Made by a program: the position numbers and the translations under genes. A stretch of 64,000 nucleotides of DNA from Pseudalgibacter ostreae. GTDB lineage: Bacteria > Bacteroidota > Bacteroidia > Flavobacteriales > Flavobacteriaceae. The notes below the pieces were generated by a model. That model did not search any database and was not told where the DNA came from. It saw nothing but the letters and a program-made list of their open reading frames with translations. The stretch lies in the NCBI RefSeq assembly GCF_042427585.1, contig NZ_JBHMFC010000003.1, forward strand, positions 1 through 64,000, in the 5' to 3' direction. Shown here piece after piece: positions 8,155 to 17,349 of this stretch (the stretch's first letter is position 1; every line of letters starts with the position of its first letter).

Positions 8155-9105
8155 ATGAGTATAGTTTGGGTCGTTCTTGGGTTTATATTGTTGGTTGTAG
8201 GGGGGGAGTTTTTGGTTCGTTCTTCAGTAGCGTTATCCTTTAAGTTTAAAATTTCAAAAATGGTTATAGGGATGACTGTCGTCTCTTTTGCTACTTCAGC
8301 ACCAGAATTGTTAGTGAGTCTTCAGGCAGCTTTGTCTGGGTCTCCGGCCATTGCTATAAATAATGTTGTAGGGTCTAACATTGCAAATATTGGATTGGTA
8401 TTGGGTATTACGGCTATGGTAAGCGCTATTGCGGTTGACAAATCTTTTTATAAGTTGAATTGGCCTGTAATGATGATTTTTTCTATGGTCCTTTATTATT
8501 TCTTAAAAAACGACCATGTGCTTTCTCGTATAGAAGGTCTAATATTGTTTGTTGGAATTGTTGTCTTTCTAATCATATTGATTAAGAATGCGAAAAATGA
8601 AGAAATGATTGAAGAGGTTGATGAGTCATTGGCGGTGGTGTCTAATTTTAAAATTATACTTTGGCTGCTTATTGGAGCATCGGCACTTTATTTTGGAAGT
8701 GATTGGTTGGTTTTAGGGGCTAAAGATATTGCGCTTTCAATTGGGGTAAGTGAAGCTGTAATTGGTGTGTCGCTTATAGCAATAGGGACTAGTGTTCCTG
8801 AATTGGCAGCATCGGTTATTGCTGCTGCAAAACAAGAAAAAGCGATTTCCTTAGGGAATTTAATTGGGTCTAATATTTTTAATATTGCATCGGTCTTGGG
8901 GTTAACAGCTATGATAAAGCCTATCCCAGTAACAGAGCCACAAATTCTTAGCAGTGATATGTTTTGGATGCTTGGTTTTGCTTTTCTTTTACTGCCGTTG
9001 GCGTTTTTGCCCAAACGCTGGCTAATAGGTAGGGTAAAAGGTTTTTTACTTGTAATAGCTTATGGCGTATTTATGTTTTTGGTTTTTAGTGGAGATAAGT
9101 TTTAA
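8155..9105 (+). CDS. Calcium/sodium antiporter (YrbG/CaCA family)
   Basis: An inner-membrane cation exchanger of 316 residues, the normal size for bacterial K+-dependent-type Na+/Ca2+ exchangers. It has two homologous halves, each with an alpha-repeat: SFATSAPELLVSLQAALSG with VVGSNIANIGLVLG in the first, and AIGTSVPELAASVIAA with LIGSNIFNIASVLG in the second. The two Glu of the SAPEL and SVPEL motifs are the expected ion-binding residues. About ten hydrophobic helices are visible, with an acidic loop near residues 140-160 (EEMIEEVDE). It is monocistronic, ending at a bidirectional terminator shared with the convergent glutamine synthetase gene. Direction of transport and ion preference are inferred from family. 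Confidence 0.93.
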   Translation: MSIVWVVLGFILLVVGGEFLVRSSVALSFKFKISKMVIGMTVVSFATSAPELLVSLQAALSGSPAIAINNVVGSNIANIGLVLGITAMVSAIAVDKSFYKLNWPVMMIFSMVLYYFLKNDHVLSRIEGLILFVGIVVFLIILIKNAKNEEMIEEVDESLAVVSNFKIILWLLIGASALYFGSDWLVLGAKDIALSIGVSEAVIGVSLIAIGTSVPELAASVIAAAKQEKAISLGNLIGSNIFNIASVLGLTAMIKPIPVTEPQILSSDMFWMLGFAFLLLPLAFLPKRWLIGRVKGFLLVIAYGVFMFLVFSGDKF

Positions 9106-9125
9106 ACAGAAGAATTTCATAAATT

Positions 9126-9161
9126 AAAAAGTCCTGCAAATGTCAATTACAGGACTTTTTT
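9126..9161. terminator. Bidirectional terminator
   Basis: AAAAAGTCCTG pairs perfectly with CAGGACTTTTT around a 13-nt loop, with A- and T-runs on either side. It separates the antiporter gene from the convergent GSII gene and can serve both. Confidence 0.88.
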
Positions 9162-9185
9162 ATTAAATTATGACTAAAGTTTTTT

Positions 9186-10208
9186 TTAAATTTTTGCAGA
9201 ATTAACCGTTTTAATAATTCTACCGGCAATTTTATAAGGATCACCGTTTGAAGCAGGTCTTCTGTCTTCTAGCCAGCCTTTCCAACCTTTTTCTACAGTA
9301 GCGATTGGAATACGTATGGAAGCACCACGATCGGAAACTCCATAACTAAAATCATGGATAGACGCGGTTTCATGCTTTCCTGTTAAACGTTGGTCATTAT
9401 AAGCGCCGTAAACAGCAATATGTTCGGCAGTTAAAGGACGGAAGGCTTCGCATATTTTTTCATAAGTAGCTTTGTCTCCACAAGTTCTTAATGTGGTGTT
9501 GGAGAAGTTAGCATGCATACCAGAACCGTTCCAATCGGTGTCGCCAAGGGGTTTTGGATGATATTCAATGTAATAATCATATTTTTCAGTTAGTCTGTCC
9601 AGTAAATAACGTGCAATCCAGATTTCATCTCCAGCTTTTTTGGCGCTCTTGGCAAACAATTGAAACTCCCATTGGCCACAAGCCACCTCTTGATTGATTC
9701 CTTCAAAGTTTAAGCCCGTAGCGATACATAGATCGGCGTGTTCTTCAACAATTTCACGACCGTGTGTGTTTAAGCCACCAACAGAACAATAGTACATGCC
9801 TTGAGGTTTTGGGTAACCGCCTCTAGGGAATCCTAATGGTAATTCTGTTTTAACATCCATGATAAAGTATTCTTGCTCAAAACCAAACCAGAAATCAGTA
9901 TCATCTTCATCACTAATAGTTGCTCGTCCATTAGAAGGGTGGGGCGTTCCATCTGGGTTCATCACTTCGTTCATTACCAAATACCCGTTAATGCGTTCTG
10001 GATCTGGATATATGGCAACCGGTTTTAATATACAGTCAGAAGAGTCTCCAATAGCTTGTCTGGTAGACGATCCATCAAAAGACCAATTTCCTATTTCTTC
10101 AAGTGTGCCTTGAAAGTTTTCGTGTTCCTCAACTTTGGTTTTACTTCTCATGTTTTGAGTAGGTTTGTAACCATCCAACCAAATGTATTCTAGTTTAATT
10201 TTAGCCAT
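9186..10208 (-). CDS. glnII: Glutamine synthetase, type II (eukaryote-like)
   Basis: Makes glutamine from glutamate, ammonia and ATP in the cytoplasm. The 340-residue length and the N-terminal beta-grasp start with YIWLDGYKP and NWSFDGSST mark GSII, not the 470-residue GSI. FGFEQEYFI holds metal-binding glutamates, and SGMHANFSN and GKHETASIHDFSYGVSDRG are active-site stretches. The C-terminus RRPASNGDPYKIAGRI is also family-typical. GSII is common in eukaryotes and in scattered bacteria, including flavobacteria. It is divergent from the GSIII gene, with 257 bp between them holding a dyad at 10314-10337. Joint nitrogen control of the two genes is inferred, not shown. Confidence 0.95.
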   Translation of the reverse strand: MAKIKLEYIWLDGYKPTQNMRSKTKVEEHENFQGTLEEIGNWSFDGSSTRQAIGDSSDCILKPVAIYPDPERINGYLVMNEVMNPDGTPHPSNGRATISDEDDTDFWFGFEQEYFIMDVKTELPLGFPRGGYPKPQGMYYCSVGGLNTHGREIVEEHADLCIATGLNFEGINQEVACGQWEFQLFAKSAKKAGDEIWIARYLLDRLTEKYDYYIEYHPKPLGDTDWNGSGMHANFSNTTLRTCGDKATYEKICEAFRPLTAEHIAVYGAYNDQRLTGKHETASIHDFSYGVSDRGASIRIPIATVEKGWKGWLEDRRPASNGDPYKIAGRIIKTVNSAKI

Positions 10209-10313
10209 AATGTTTTTTTAAAAATTGAAAATAATTTATACAAATATACGATGTAATGGTTTTTGTTGATTATTTTAAGGGGTGTTTTGATAGTTTTGAT
10301 GTTTATTTTTGTT

Positions 10314-10337
10314 TACACCCTATTTTTTTAGGGTGTA
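10314..10337. promoter_or_regulatory. Perfect dyad between the two glutamine synthetase genes
   Basis: TACACCCT (10314-10321) and AGGGTGTA (10330-10337) form a perfect 8-bp inverted repeat with an 8-nt T-rich spacer. A further half-like AGGGGTGT lies at about 10278-10285. The site is 105 bp from the GSII start and 128 bp from the GSIII start. It has no stop codon upstream on either side to terminate, so an operator is more likely than a terminator. The binding protein is unknown. Confidence 0.5.
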
Positions 10338-10465
10338 TTTTAAATATATGTATTATTTTTTTTTAAAAAATCGAAATATTGTTAATAAGAATTTATCCCT
10401 TTTTGATAATGCTACAGGTTTACTGTTTATTTTTGCAACTCATTTATAATTAAATATTAAAACAT

Positions 10466-12652
10466 ATGGCCATATTAAGATTTCACGCTATTAAAGAATC
10501 TCTTGCTTATAATTCAATTACTATCGATGAAACAGAACGTCGCTCAGATTTATTTGGTCGAAACGTGTTTAATGAGAGTTCTATGCGTCAATTTTTGACA
10601 AAAGATGCTTTTAAAGGTGTTATGAATGCCATTCAGCATAGTAAAAAAATAGATAGAAATATAGCCGATCAGGTGGCCTCATCGATGAAGGATTGGGCAC
10701 TTTCAAAAGGTGCTACACATTATTCGCATTGGTTTCAGCCTTTAACAGGGGTTACAGCAGAAAAACATGATGCTTTTTTTGAAACTATTGGAGATGGTGT
10801 GGCTATTGAGAAATTTGGAGGAGATCAATTGGTTCAGCAAGAGCCAGATGCATCCAGTTTTCCTAATGGAGGGATAAGGAATACTTTTGAAGCTCGTGGT
10901 TATACCGCATGGGATCCAACGTCGCCTGCCTTTATTTATGAAAACACATTATGTATACCCACCATTTTCGTGGCTTATACAGGAGAGGCCTTAGATTATA
11001 AAACACCATTGTTAAGAGCATTAAGTGCAATAGATATCGCTGCTACAGATGTGTGTAAATATTTTGATAAAAATGTTAAAAAAGTAACGTCTTCTTTGGG
11101 GTGGGAGCAGGAATATTTTTTAGTGGATAAGCTATTGGCTTCTTGTAGACCAGACATTATGTTAACAGGAAGAACGCTTTTGGGGCATTCGCCTGCAAAA
11201 GGACAGCAGTTGGATGATCATTATTTTGGATCGATACCAAGAAGAGCGTTGAATTTTATGAGGGATTTAGAAAAGGAATGTATGTTGTTAGGTATCCCTG
11301 CAAAAACACGACATAATGAGGTTGCTCCAAACCAGTTTGAGTTGGCGCCTATTTATGAAGAGGCTAATTTAGCAGTAGATCATAACTCGTTATTAATGGA
11401 TGTTATGGGGCATGTGGCATCAAGGCATAATTTTAAATTGTTACTTCACGAAAAACCTTTTGCCAATATTAATGGTTCGGGAAAACATAATAACTGGTCG
11501 CTGTCTACAGATACAGGAGTAAATTTATTGGGACCGGGGAAAACGCCCATGAGCAACCTTCAGTTTTTAACATTTTTTGTAAATACTATTAAAGCAGTAC
11601 ATGAGCATGAAGCGCTTTTAAGGGCTAGTATTGCTACGGCTAGTAATGAGCATAGGTTAGGGGCGAACGAAGCGCCACCGGCCATCATGTCTGTGTTTAT
11701 TGGAGAGCAACTTACAAAGGTTTTAGAAGAATTGGAAGGTGTTACCAAAGGGAAGCTATCTCCAAAGGAGAAAACAGATCTTAAGCTTAATGTGGTAGGT
11801 AAGATACCGTATGTTTTATTGGATAATACCGATAGGAATAGAACGTCTTCTTTTGCTTTTACAGGTAATAAGTTTGAGTTTAGGGCGGTAGGCTCAACGG
11901 CGAATTGTGGCAACCCTATGACCATTTTAAATACTATTGTGGCGAAGCAACTAAAAGATTTTAAAATAGAAGTAGATGCTTTAATATTGAAAAAGGGTTT
12001 AAAAAAGGACGAAGCCATCTTTAATGTTATTAGAGAGTATATTAAGTCTAGTAGAAATATCCTTTTTGAAGGTAATGGTTATGGTGAAGCGTGGGAGCGA
12101 GAAGCAGAAAAAAGAGGGTTGAGCAATCATAAATCGACTCCTGAAGCATTAAAAGCTAAAATCTCTAAAAAAACACTTGCTTTGTTTGAAGAAATGAAGA
12201 TAATGGGAAAAGTGGAAGCGCAAGCCCGTTATGAGATTGAAGTAGAAACTTATATCATGCATATTCAAATTGAAAGCCGTGTATTAGGGGATATCGCTAG
12301 GAATCACGTGGTTCCAACGGCAGTGAAATATCAAAACATATTGATTGAAAATGTTAAAGGCTTAAAAGAAATCTTTGAAGATGGTTATAAAGCTTTGGCA
12401 AAAGAACAAATGCTTCTTATTCAAGAAATATCAGGACATATTGAAAGTATAAATGCAAATGTAACTAAAATGACCAATGAGCGTAAAAAGCTTAACGGAC
12501 TGGCCGATATGGAGATAAAAGCACATGGTTATAACAAGAATGTTAAATCGCTTTTTGATGACATTAGGTACCATTGCGATAAATTGGAGCTGTTGGTGGA
12601 CGATGAAATTTGGCCGCTAACAAAATATCGCGAGCTATTGTTTACCAGATAG
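10466..12652 (+). CDS. glnN: Glutamine synthetase, type III
   Basis: A 728-residue cytoplasmic GSIII, the large dodecameric form typical of Bacteroidota and some cyanobacteria. The family start (FGRNVFNESSMRQFLTKDAF) is followed by the GSIII core THYSHWFQPLTG. The catalytic domain contains GWEQEYFLVD, TRHNEVAPNQFELAPI, NINGSGKHNNWS and NRTSSFAFTGNKFEFRAVGS. The C-terminal helical part (about 600-728) is normal for the type. It has the same reaction as the adjacent GSII but no close sequence relation. A TATTTTTG element at 10428-10435 may be the -7 box; a TTTG lies 22 bp upstream, a little too far for the usual 19-bp spacing. A terminator follows. Confidence 0.95.
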   Translation: MAILRFHAIKESLAYNSITIDETERRSDLFGRNVFNESSMRQFLTKDAFKGVMNAIQHSKKIDRNIADQVASSMKDWALSKGATHYSHWFQPLTGVTAEKHDAFFETIGDGVAIEKFGGDQLVQQEPDASSFPNGGIRNTFEARGYTAWDPTSPAFIYENTLCIPTIFVAYTGEALDYKTPLLRALSAIDIAATDVCKYFDKNVKKVTSSLGWEQEYFLVDKLLASCRPDIMLTGRTLLGHSPAKGQQLDDHYFGSIPRRALNFMRDLEKECMLLGIPAKTRHNEVAPNQFELAPIYEEANLAVDHNSLLMDVMGHVASRHNFKLLLHEKPFANINGSGKHNNWSLSTDTGVNLLGPGKTPMSNLQFLTFFVNTIKAVHEHEALLRASIATASNEHRLGANEAPPAIMSVFIGEQLTKVLEELEGVTKGKLSPKEKTDLKLNVVGKIPYVLLDNTDRNRTSSFAFTGNKFEFRAVGSTANCGNPMTILNTIVAKQLKDFKIEVDALILKKGLKKDEAIFNVIREYIKSSRNILFEGNGYGEAWEREAEKRGLSNHKSTPEALKAKISKKTLALFEEMKIMGKVEAQARYEIEVETYIMHIQIESRVLGDIARNHVVPTAVKYQNILIENVKGLKEIFEDGYKALAKEQMLLIQEISGHIESINANVTKMTNERKKLNGLADMEIKAHGYNKNVKSLFDDIRYHCDKLELLVDDEIWPLTKYRELLFTR

Positions 12653-12666
12653 TTTTTAAAACATCT

Positions 12667-12697
12667 AAAATCCTGCTCTAAAAAGCAGGATTTTTTC
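12667..12697 (+). terminator. Terminator of the GSIII gene
   Basis: AAAATCCTGCT (12667-12677) and AGCAGGATTTT (12684-12694) form an 11-bp stem with a 6-nt loop followed by Ts. It is 14 bp after the glnN stop and 36 bp before the purM start. Confidence 0.88.
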
Positions 12698-12733
12698 ATT
12701 CAAAGAGGTAAATTTGCAAATCAATTAGAAATT

Positions 12734-13912
12734 ATGAGTCAAGAAGTTTCAAAACGTTATGCCCAACGTGGTGTATCGGCATCAAAAGAAGATGTGCACA
12801 ATGCTATAAAAAATATAGATAAAGGCTTGTTCCCTAAAGCATTTTGTAAAATTGTTCCAGATTACCTCACTGGAGATGAGGCGTATTGTTTGATCATGCA
12901 TGCAGATGGGGCGGGTACAAAATCGTCTTTAGCCTATATGTACTGGAAAGAAACAGGCGATATATCTGTATGGAAAGGTATTGCACAAGATGCTTTGATT
13001 ATGAATATTGACGACCTGCTATGTGTAGGGGCGACAGATAATATTATGTTGTCCTCCACCATTGGACGTAATAAGAATGTGATACCAGGTGAAGTGCTTT
13101 CGGCAATTATTAATGGTACAGAGGAGTTGCTGGAGGACCTGAAGTCTTACGGTGTTACCATTCACTCTACTGGAGGCGAAACAGCAGATGTGGGGGATTT
13201 GGTGCGTACCATTATTGTAGACTCTACCGTAACGGCAAGAATGAAACGTAGCGATGTAATTGATAATGCCAATATCCAAGCAGGCGATGTTATTGTGGGC
13301 TTGGAAAGTTTTGGACAAGCAACTTACGAGAAAGCATATAATGGGGGCATGGGAAGTAACGGGCTAACTTCTGCAAGGCATGATGTGTTTGGTAAGTATT
13401 TGGCGAGTAAATACCCTGAAAGCTTTGATGCCGCAGTGCCTGGGGATCTCGTGTATTCTGGAGCTGTTAAGTTAACAGATGCGGTAAAAGATTCGCCTAT
13501 AGATGCAGGGAAACTGATATTGTCTCCAACACGTACCTATGCGCCTATTATTAAATCTATTTTGTCCAAGTATACAAATGATGTGCTTCATGGTATGGTG
13601 CATTGTTCGGGAGGGGCACAAACAAAGATTCTTCATTTTGTGGATCAGTTTCATATAATTAAAGACAATATGTTTCCTATTCCGCCGCTTTTTAAATTAA
13701 TACAGGAGCAATCTAAAACCGATTGGAAAGAAATGTACCAGGTCTTTAATTGTGGCCATAGAATGGAGCTTTATGTATCCCCAGAAATAGCGGAAGATAT
13801 TATCAAAATTTCAAAATCATTCCGAGTAAATGCCCAAATTATTGGTAGGGTAGAGCCTTCAGAAAAGAAGAAGCTTACTATTACATCAGAGTTTGGTACG
13901 TTTCATTATTAA
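12734..13912 (+). CDS. purM: Phosphoribosylformylglycinamidine cyclo-ligase (AIR synthase), Bacteroidota type
   Basis: Catalyses the ATP-dependent ring closure of FGAM to AIR, step five of purine synthesis. The 392-residue protein is a longer, diverged PurM of the kind found in Bacteroidota. It begins with YAQRGVSASKEDVHNAI and has the substrate loop MHADGAGTKSSLAY, the metal-binding IDDLLCVGA, STGGETADVGDL, and the C-terminal-domain GGAQTKILHF. The family is often labelled AIR synthase-related. In many flavobacteria I expect purM to be followed closely by prfA and pyrF; here about 8.7 kb lies between purM and prfA. Confidence 0.88.
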   Translation: MSQEVSKRYAQRGVSASKEDVHNAIKNIDKGLFPKAFCKIVPDYLTGDEAYCLIMHADGAGTKSSLAYMYWKETGDISVWKGIAQDALIMNIDDLLCVGATDNIMLSSTIGRNKNVIPGEVLSAIINGTEELLEDLKSYGVTIHSTGGETADVGDLVRTIIVDSTVTARMKRSDVIDNANIQAGDVIVGLESFGQATYEKAYNGGMGSNGLTSARHDVFGKYLASKYPESFDAAVPGDLVYSGAVKLTDAVKDSPIDAGKLILSPTRTYAPIIKSILSKYTNDVLHGMVHCSGGAQTKILHFVDQFHIIKDNMFPIPPLFKLIQEQSKTDWKEMYQVFNCGHRMELYVSPEIAEDIIKISKSFRVNAQIIGRVEPSEKKKLTITSEFGTFHY

Positions 13913-13979
13913 CATTTCTTTTTGTTGTATGGAAACGGAACACTTTTTGATATAAAATCCTTTTTAATATAGTCATAGC

Positions 13980-14945
13980 ATGAGAAAAAGTTTAGTTTTA
14001 TTAATGTTGTTCTTGGTACAAGGTGTAATGGCACAACCCGATTCTCTTTATATTAAATTCCATCCTGATAAAGAGAAAATGGAAAGACCAGAATGGAAGC
14101 AGAAAAATAAGCTGGGCATAGACATAAATGAGGTGGCTTTCGTGAACTGGAGTTCAGGGGGAAGTAATTCTATATCGGGTTTGTTGGGGTATGAATATTC
14201 TGCAGATTATAAAGACCCTTTTTTTTATTGGAAGAACAACCTCAATATAAGATATGGTATCAATAAACAAGAGAGTAGGGAGCAAAGAAAAACAGACGAT
14301 TTATTTGAAATAAACTCAAATCTAGGGTATCAGGCCGATAAATTCTCTTATTGGTTTTATTCGGCACGTCTTAATTTTAAGACCCAATTGACCGATGGTT
14401 TTAAATATCCTAATAAAGAAACGGCTATATCGAGACTTATGGCGCCAGGATATTTGTTTTTTGGTGGTGGTATGGAATATGGTAAACAAGTAGACGAACT
14501 GTCTTTTTACTTCTCTCCATTAACGCTTAAGGCTACTTTTGTTCTCGATGACGAATTAGCTAATAAAGGGGCGTTTGGTGTAACGCCTGCGGTACTAGAC
14601 TCGGAAGGGAATGTTGTTGTTAAAGGGGATCAATTAAAAGCTGAAGTGGGAATCCTATTAACAAATAGCTATGAAATGGAAGTGGCACAAAACATTAAAA
14701 TGAAACATCAGGTAAGCCTCTATTCGGATTATATTAATAATTTTGGAAACGTAGATGTAGATTGGCGAATTGATTTTAACTTTAAGGTCAATAGTTTTGC
14801 TAGAGCTACCTTTGGTTCTCATTTAAAATATGACGACGATGTGAAAATATCGGTACCATCAGATGTGGAAGGAGAAAATGAAGATGGGGGCTCGAGAGTG
14901 CAATGGAAACAATTTTTAGGGGTTGGTTTTGCTTTTGATTTTTAA
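13980..14945 (+). CDS. DUF3078 outer-membrane barrel protein
   Basis: A 321-residue exported protein with a signal peptide (MRKSLVLLMLFLVQGVMAQ, cut after residue 18 or 19). The rest is rich in alternating aromatic beta-strands and ends in GVGFAFDF, the terminal-Phe signal of outer-membrane barrels. Matches to DUF3078 include FVNWSSGGSNSISGLLGYEY near residues 54-73. Function is unknown. It follows purM by 67 bp with no obvious terminator between, so it could be co-transcribed. Confidence 0.85.
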   Translation: MRKSLVLLMLFLVQGVMAQPDSLYIKFHPDKEKMERPEWKQKNKLGIDINEVAFVNWSSGGSNSISGLLGYEYSADYKDPFFYWKNNLNIRYGINKQESREQRKTDDLFEINSNLGYQADKFSYWFYSARLNFKTQLTDGFKYPNKETAISRLMAPGYLFFGGGMEYGKQVDELSFYFSPLTLKATFVLDDELANKGAFGVTPAVLDSEGNVVVKGDQLKAEVGILLTNSYEMEVAQNIKMKHQVSLYSDYINNFGNVDVDWRIDFNFKVNSFARATFGSHLKYDDDVKISVPSDVEGENEDGGSRVQWKQFLGVGFAFDF

Positions 14946-15066
14946 TTGATCTAAGAAAAAGAAATGTTTTAAAAAATCAATTATAATTTTGGCTAATATT
15001 TAATTGTGCTTAAATTCGTCTTTTTATTTAACCCCAGATATATTTTGATTAAGGATTTAGCCTAAG

Positions 15067-17337
15067 ATGAGTAACAATAAATTAGTATGTCTACTATTCA
15101 TCTTTCTGTTTTTAGGTAATAAAATTATAGCACAGAAAACAGTAACGTCTAGAATACTGGATTTTGAGAAAGCGGAACCTGTACAAGATGTTTCTGTAAG
15201 ATTAATAAACATCAATAAAGGGGCTTATTCAGATGAAAATGGTGTTTTTACACTCGATAATGTTTCAGATACCGATATTTTGGTTTTATCAAAAATAGGA
15301 TATGCAACCATTTCTATAACTGTTAGGGATGTGGAAGAAGATGTTTATTTATCTCCAGAATTTAGCGCGTTAAAAGAAGTGGTAATTAGAAGCTTTTCTA
15401 GTAGTCAATTGAAAAGAACCGTTCCAGATCAGATTTATTTTTCACAAAAGGATATAGAACGCCTTCCTTTTATTTTAGGGGAGAAAGATGTTATAAAGTT
15501 AATTCAATATACCCCAGGGGTACAGCAAGCTACAGAAGGCCAATCTGGACTTTTGGTTCGGGGCGGAAATGGGAGCATGAATTTAACCTTACTGGATAAT
15601 ATATACCTTCATAATACGGCGCATTTAGGGGGGCTTTTTTCTGCAATAAACTCAGATTTCGTGGAGTCTTTAGAGTTTTCCAAAGCTGGATTTGATGCAG
15701 CACATGGCGGACGATTGTCTTCTATAACAGATATTAAAACATTGAAAAGTGCCGATACCACCTATTTTGAAGGCAGTATAGGGTTGTTGTCTGCTAAATT
15801 AACTGGAAATATAAAATTAAATAAAAAAAACAGTCTATTGGTTTCTGGAAGAAGGACTTACTTAGAGATGTTTAAGCCTTTATTTGGAGATGATAATTCT
15901 ATTTTGGGTAAGAATAAAAACTATTTTCTGTATGATTTCTTAACCAAACATACTTTAAAGCTTTCAAAAAAAAGCAATATAGAAACAACGCTTTATATGA
16001 CTCATGATAATTTTAAGGATCAAACCAAAGGAAGAAATAGAAGATTGAAATGGGGAAATGTGTTATTGGGTACAACACTCCGTCACCAGTTTTCTTCTGT
16101 TTTAAGTTCTCAGACTACCATTTCAAATAGTTTTTATGAATTTTCTTTTTCAGATAATGATTTTCCTTTTAATTATAATGCGACTAGCACATTTAATGTT
16201 TTCAGCTTAAAACATCATTTTTTATGGGATAGATCTGCATATCTTTTAAAAACTGGTGCTGAATATAATAAAAACAAAACACTTCCCAAACAGGTAGAGG
16301 CCAGCGTAGACAGTACGCCTCTAGTGGTTTTAAATCAAGAGACCTATCATTATGATGATGTAAGCGTGTTTGGCGACTTAGAGCTTCCTGTTACCGATAA
16401 GATAAAGCTTAAAATGGGTTTACGTTGGGCTACTTTTTTTGCAAAAGCTAACGCCTTGCTAGAGGCTAATGTTTTTACTAGCTTGGAACCTAGAATAAGT
16501 ATTAAATATCAGATTTTAGACGATCAAGCCTTTAAATTTAGTTATCAGAGATTAGAGCAGTTTGTTCATCAGGCGTCAATCAGTTCGTTTAGTTTGCCTG
16601 CCGATTTTTTTGTGATAAGCTCTAATACATTGCGCCCACAAGCGGTAAATCAAGTGAGTTTGGGGTATGCGTATGAGGAAAATGGATTGCAAATAAATAG
16701 TGGGCTGTATTTTAAAAACGTTTCTCATTATACAGAATTTGAAAATGGTTCAGTTAATAATCTGTTTTCAAATAACATATATAACGATATTTTAACTGGA
16801 AAATTTAATTCTTATGGATTAGAGGTTAGTGTGAATAAAAAAGTGAACAGCCTTACGGTTCAGGGTGCTATAACCTTATCTAAAACGCGTGCTCAGTTTG
16901 ATGGCATAAATCAGGGCAACTATTTTCCAGCAACTTTTGATAGGCCTATAAATATCAATACGATTATGCATTATAGACTGAATAATAGGCTAGAGTTAGG
17001 GGCGTTGTTTTTGTTTACCAGTGGGCAAAACTATACAAGACCCCTGGATATAAGAGTTATAGACGAGAAGCCGATACTTAATTTTGGAGCTAAAAATGGA
17101 GCGAGATTTCCTAATTATCACCGATTGGATTTGTCGTGTACTTATGCTTTTAAAAAGAAAGAGCGATGGAGTTCAAAATTAAATCTAACGTTATATAATG
17201 TTTATAATAATAAAAATCCATTTCAAATTTACTTCACTACAGAGGGCGCTGCAGATGATACATTTATAGAAATTACAGAAAACAAGGATACGCTGTTTCC
17301 TTTTTTGCCTACTGTGAATTGGGTGTTTTCTTTTTAA
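15067..17337 (+). CDS. TonB-dependent receptor with carboxypeptidase-regulatory-like domain
   Basis: Outer-membrane active transporter of 756 residues. A signal peptide (about 1-22, ending IIAQ) precedes a carboxypeptidase-regulatory-like domain (about 24-105) with the SDENGVFTLDNV turn. The TonB plug follows (about 125-225), with TPGVQQATEGQSGLLVRGGN and LLDNIYL, and then a 22-strand barrel ending WVFSF. It is shorter than SusC proteins and lacks the SusC signature, so it is the DUF4249-partnered type. The DUF4249 lipoprotein gene starts 12 bp downstream and almost certainly forms an operon with it. Substrate unknown. Confidence 0.92.
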   Translation: MSNNKLVCLLFIFLFLGNKIIAQKTVTSRILDFEKAEPVQDVSVRLININKGAYSDENGVFTLDNVSDTDILVLSKIGYATISITVRDVEEDVYLSPEFSALKEVVIRSFSSSQLKRTVPDQIYFSQKDIERLPFILGEKDVIKLIQYTPGVQQATEGQSGLLVRGGNGSMNLTLLDNIYLHNTAHLGGLFSAINSDFVESLEFSKAGFDAAHGGRLSSITDIKTLKSADTTYFEGSIGLLSAKLTGNIKLNKKNSLLVSGRRTYLEMFKPLFGDDNSILGKNKNYFLYDFLTKHTLKLSKKSNIETTLYMTHDNFKDQTKGRNRRLKWGNVLLGTTLRHQFSSVLSSQTTISNSFYEFSFSDNDFPFNYNATSTFNVFSLKHHFLWDRSAYLLKTGAEYNKNKTLPKQVEASVDSTPLVVLNQETYHYDDVSVFGDLELPVTDKIKLKMGLRWATFFAKANALLEANVFTSLEPRISIKYQILDDQAFKFSYQRLEQFVHQASISSFSLPADFFVISSNTLRPQAVNQVSLGYAYEENGLQINSGLYFKNVSHYTEFENGSVNNLFSNNIYNDILTGKFNSYGLEVSVNKKVNSLTVQGAITLSKTRAQFDGINQGNYFPATFDRPININTIMHYRLNNRLELGALFLFTSGQNYTRPLDIRVIDEKPILNFGAKNGARFPNYHRLDLSCTYAFKKKERWSSKLNLTLYNVYNNKNPFQIYFTTEGAADDTFIEITENKDTLFPFLPTVNWVFSF

Positions 17338-17349
17338 ATTAAAATTTAT

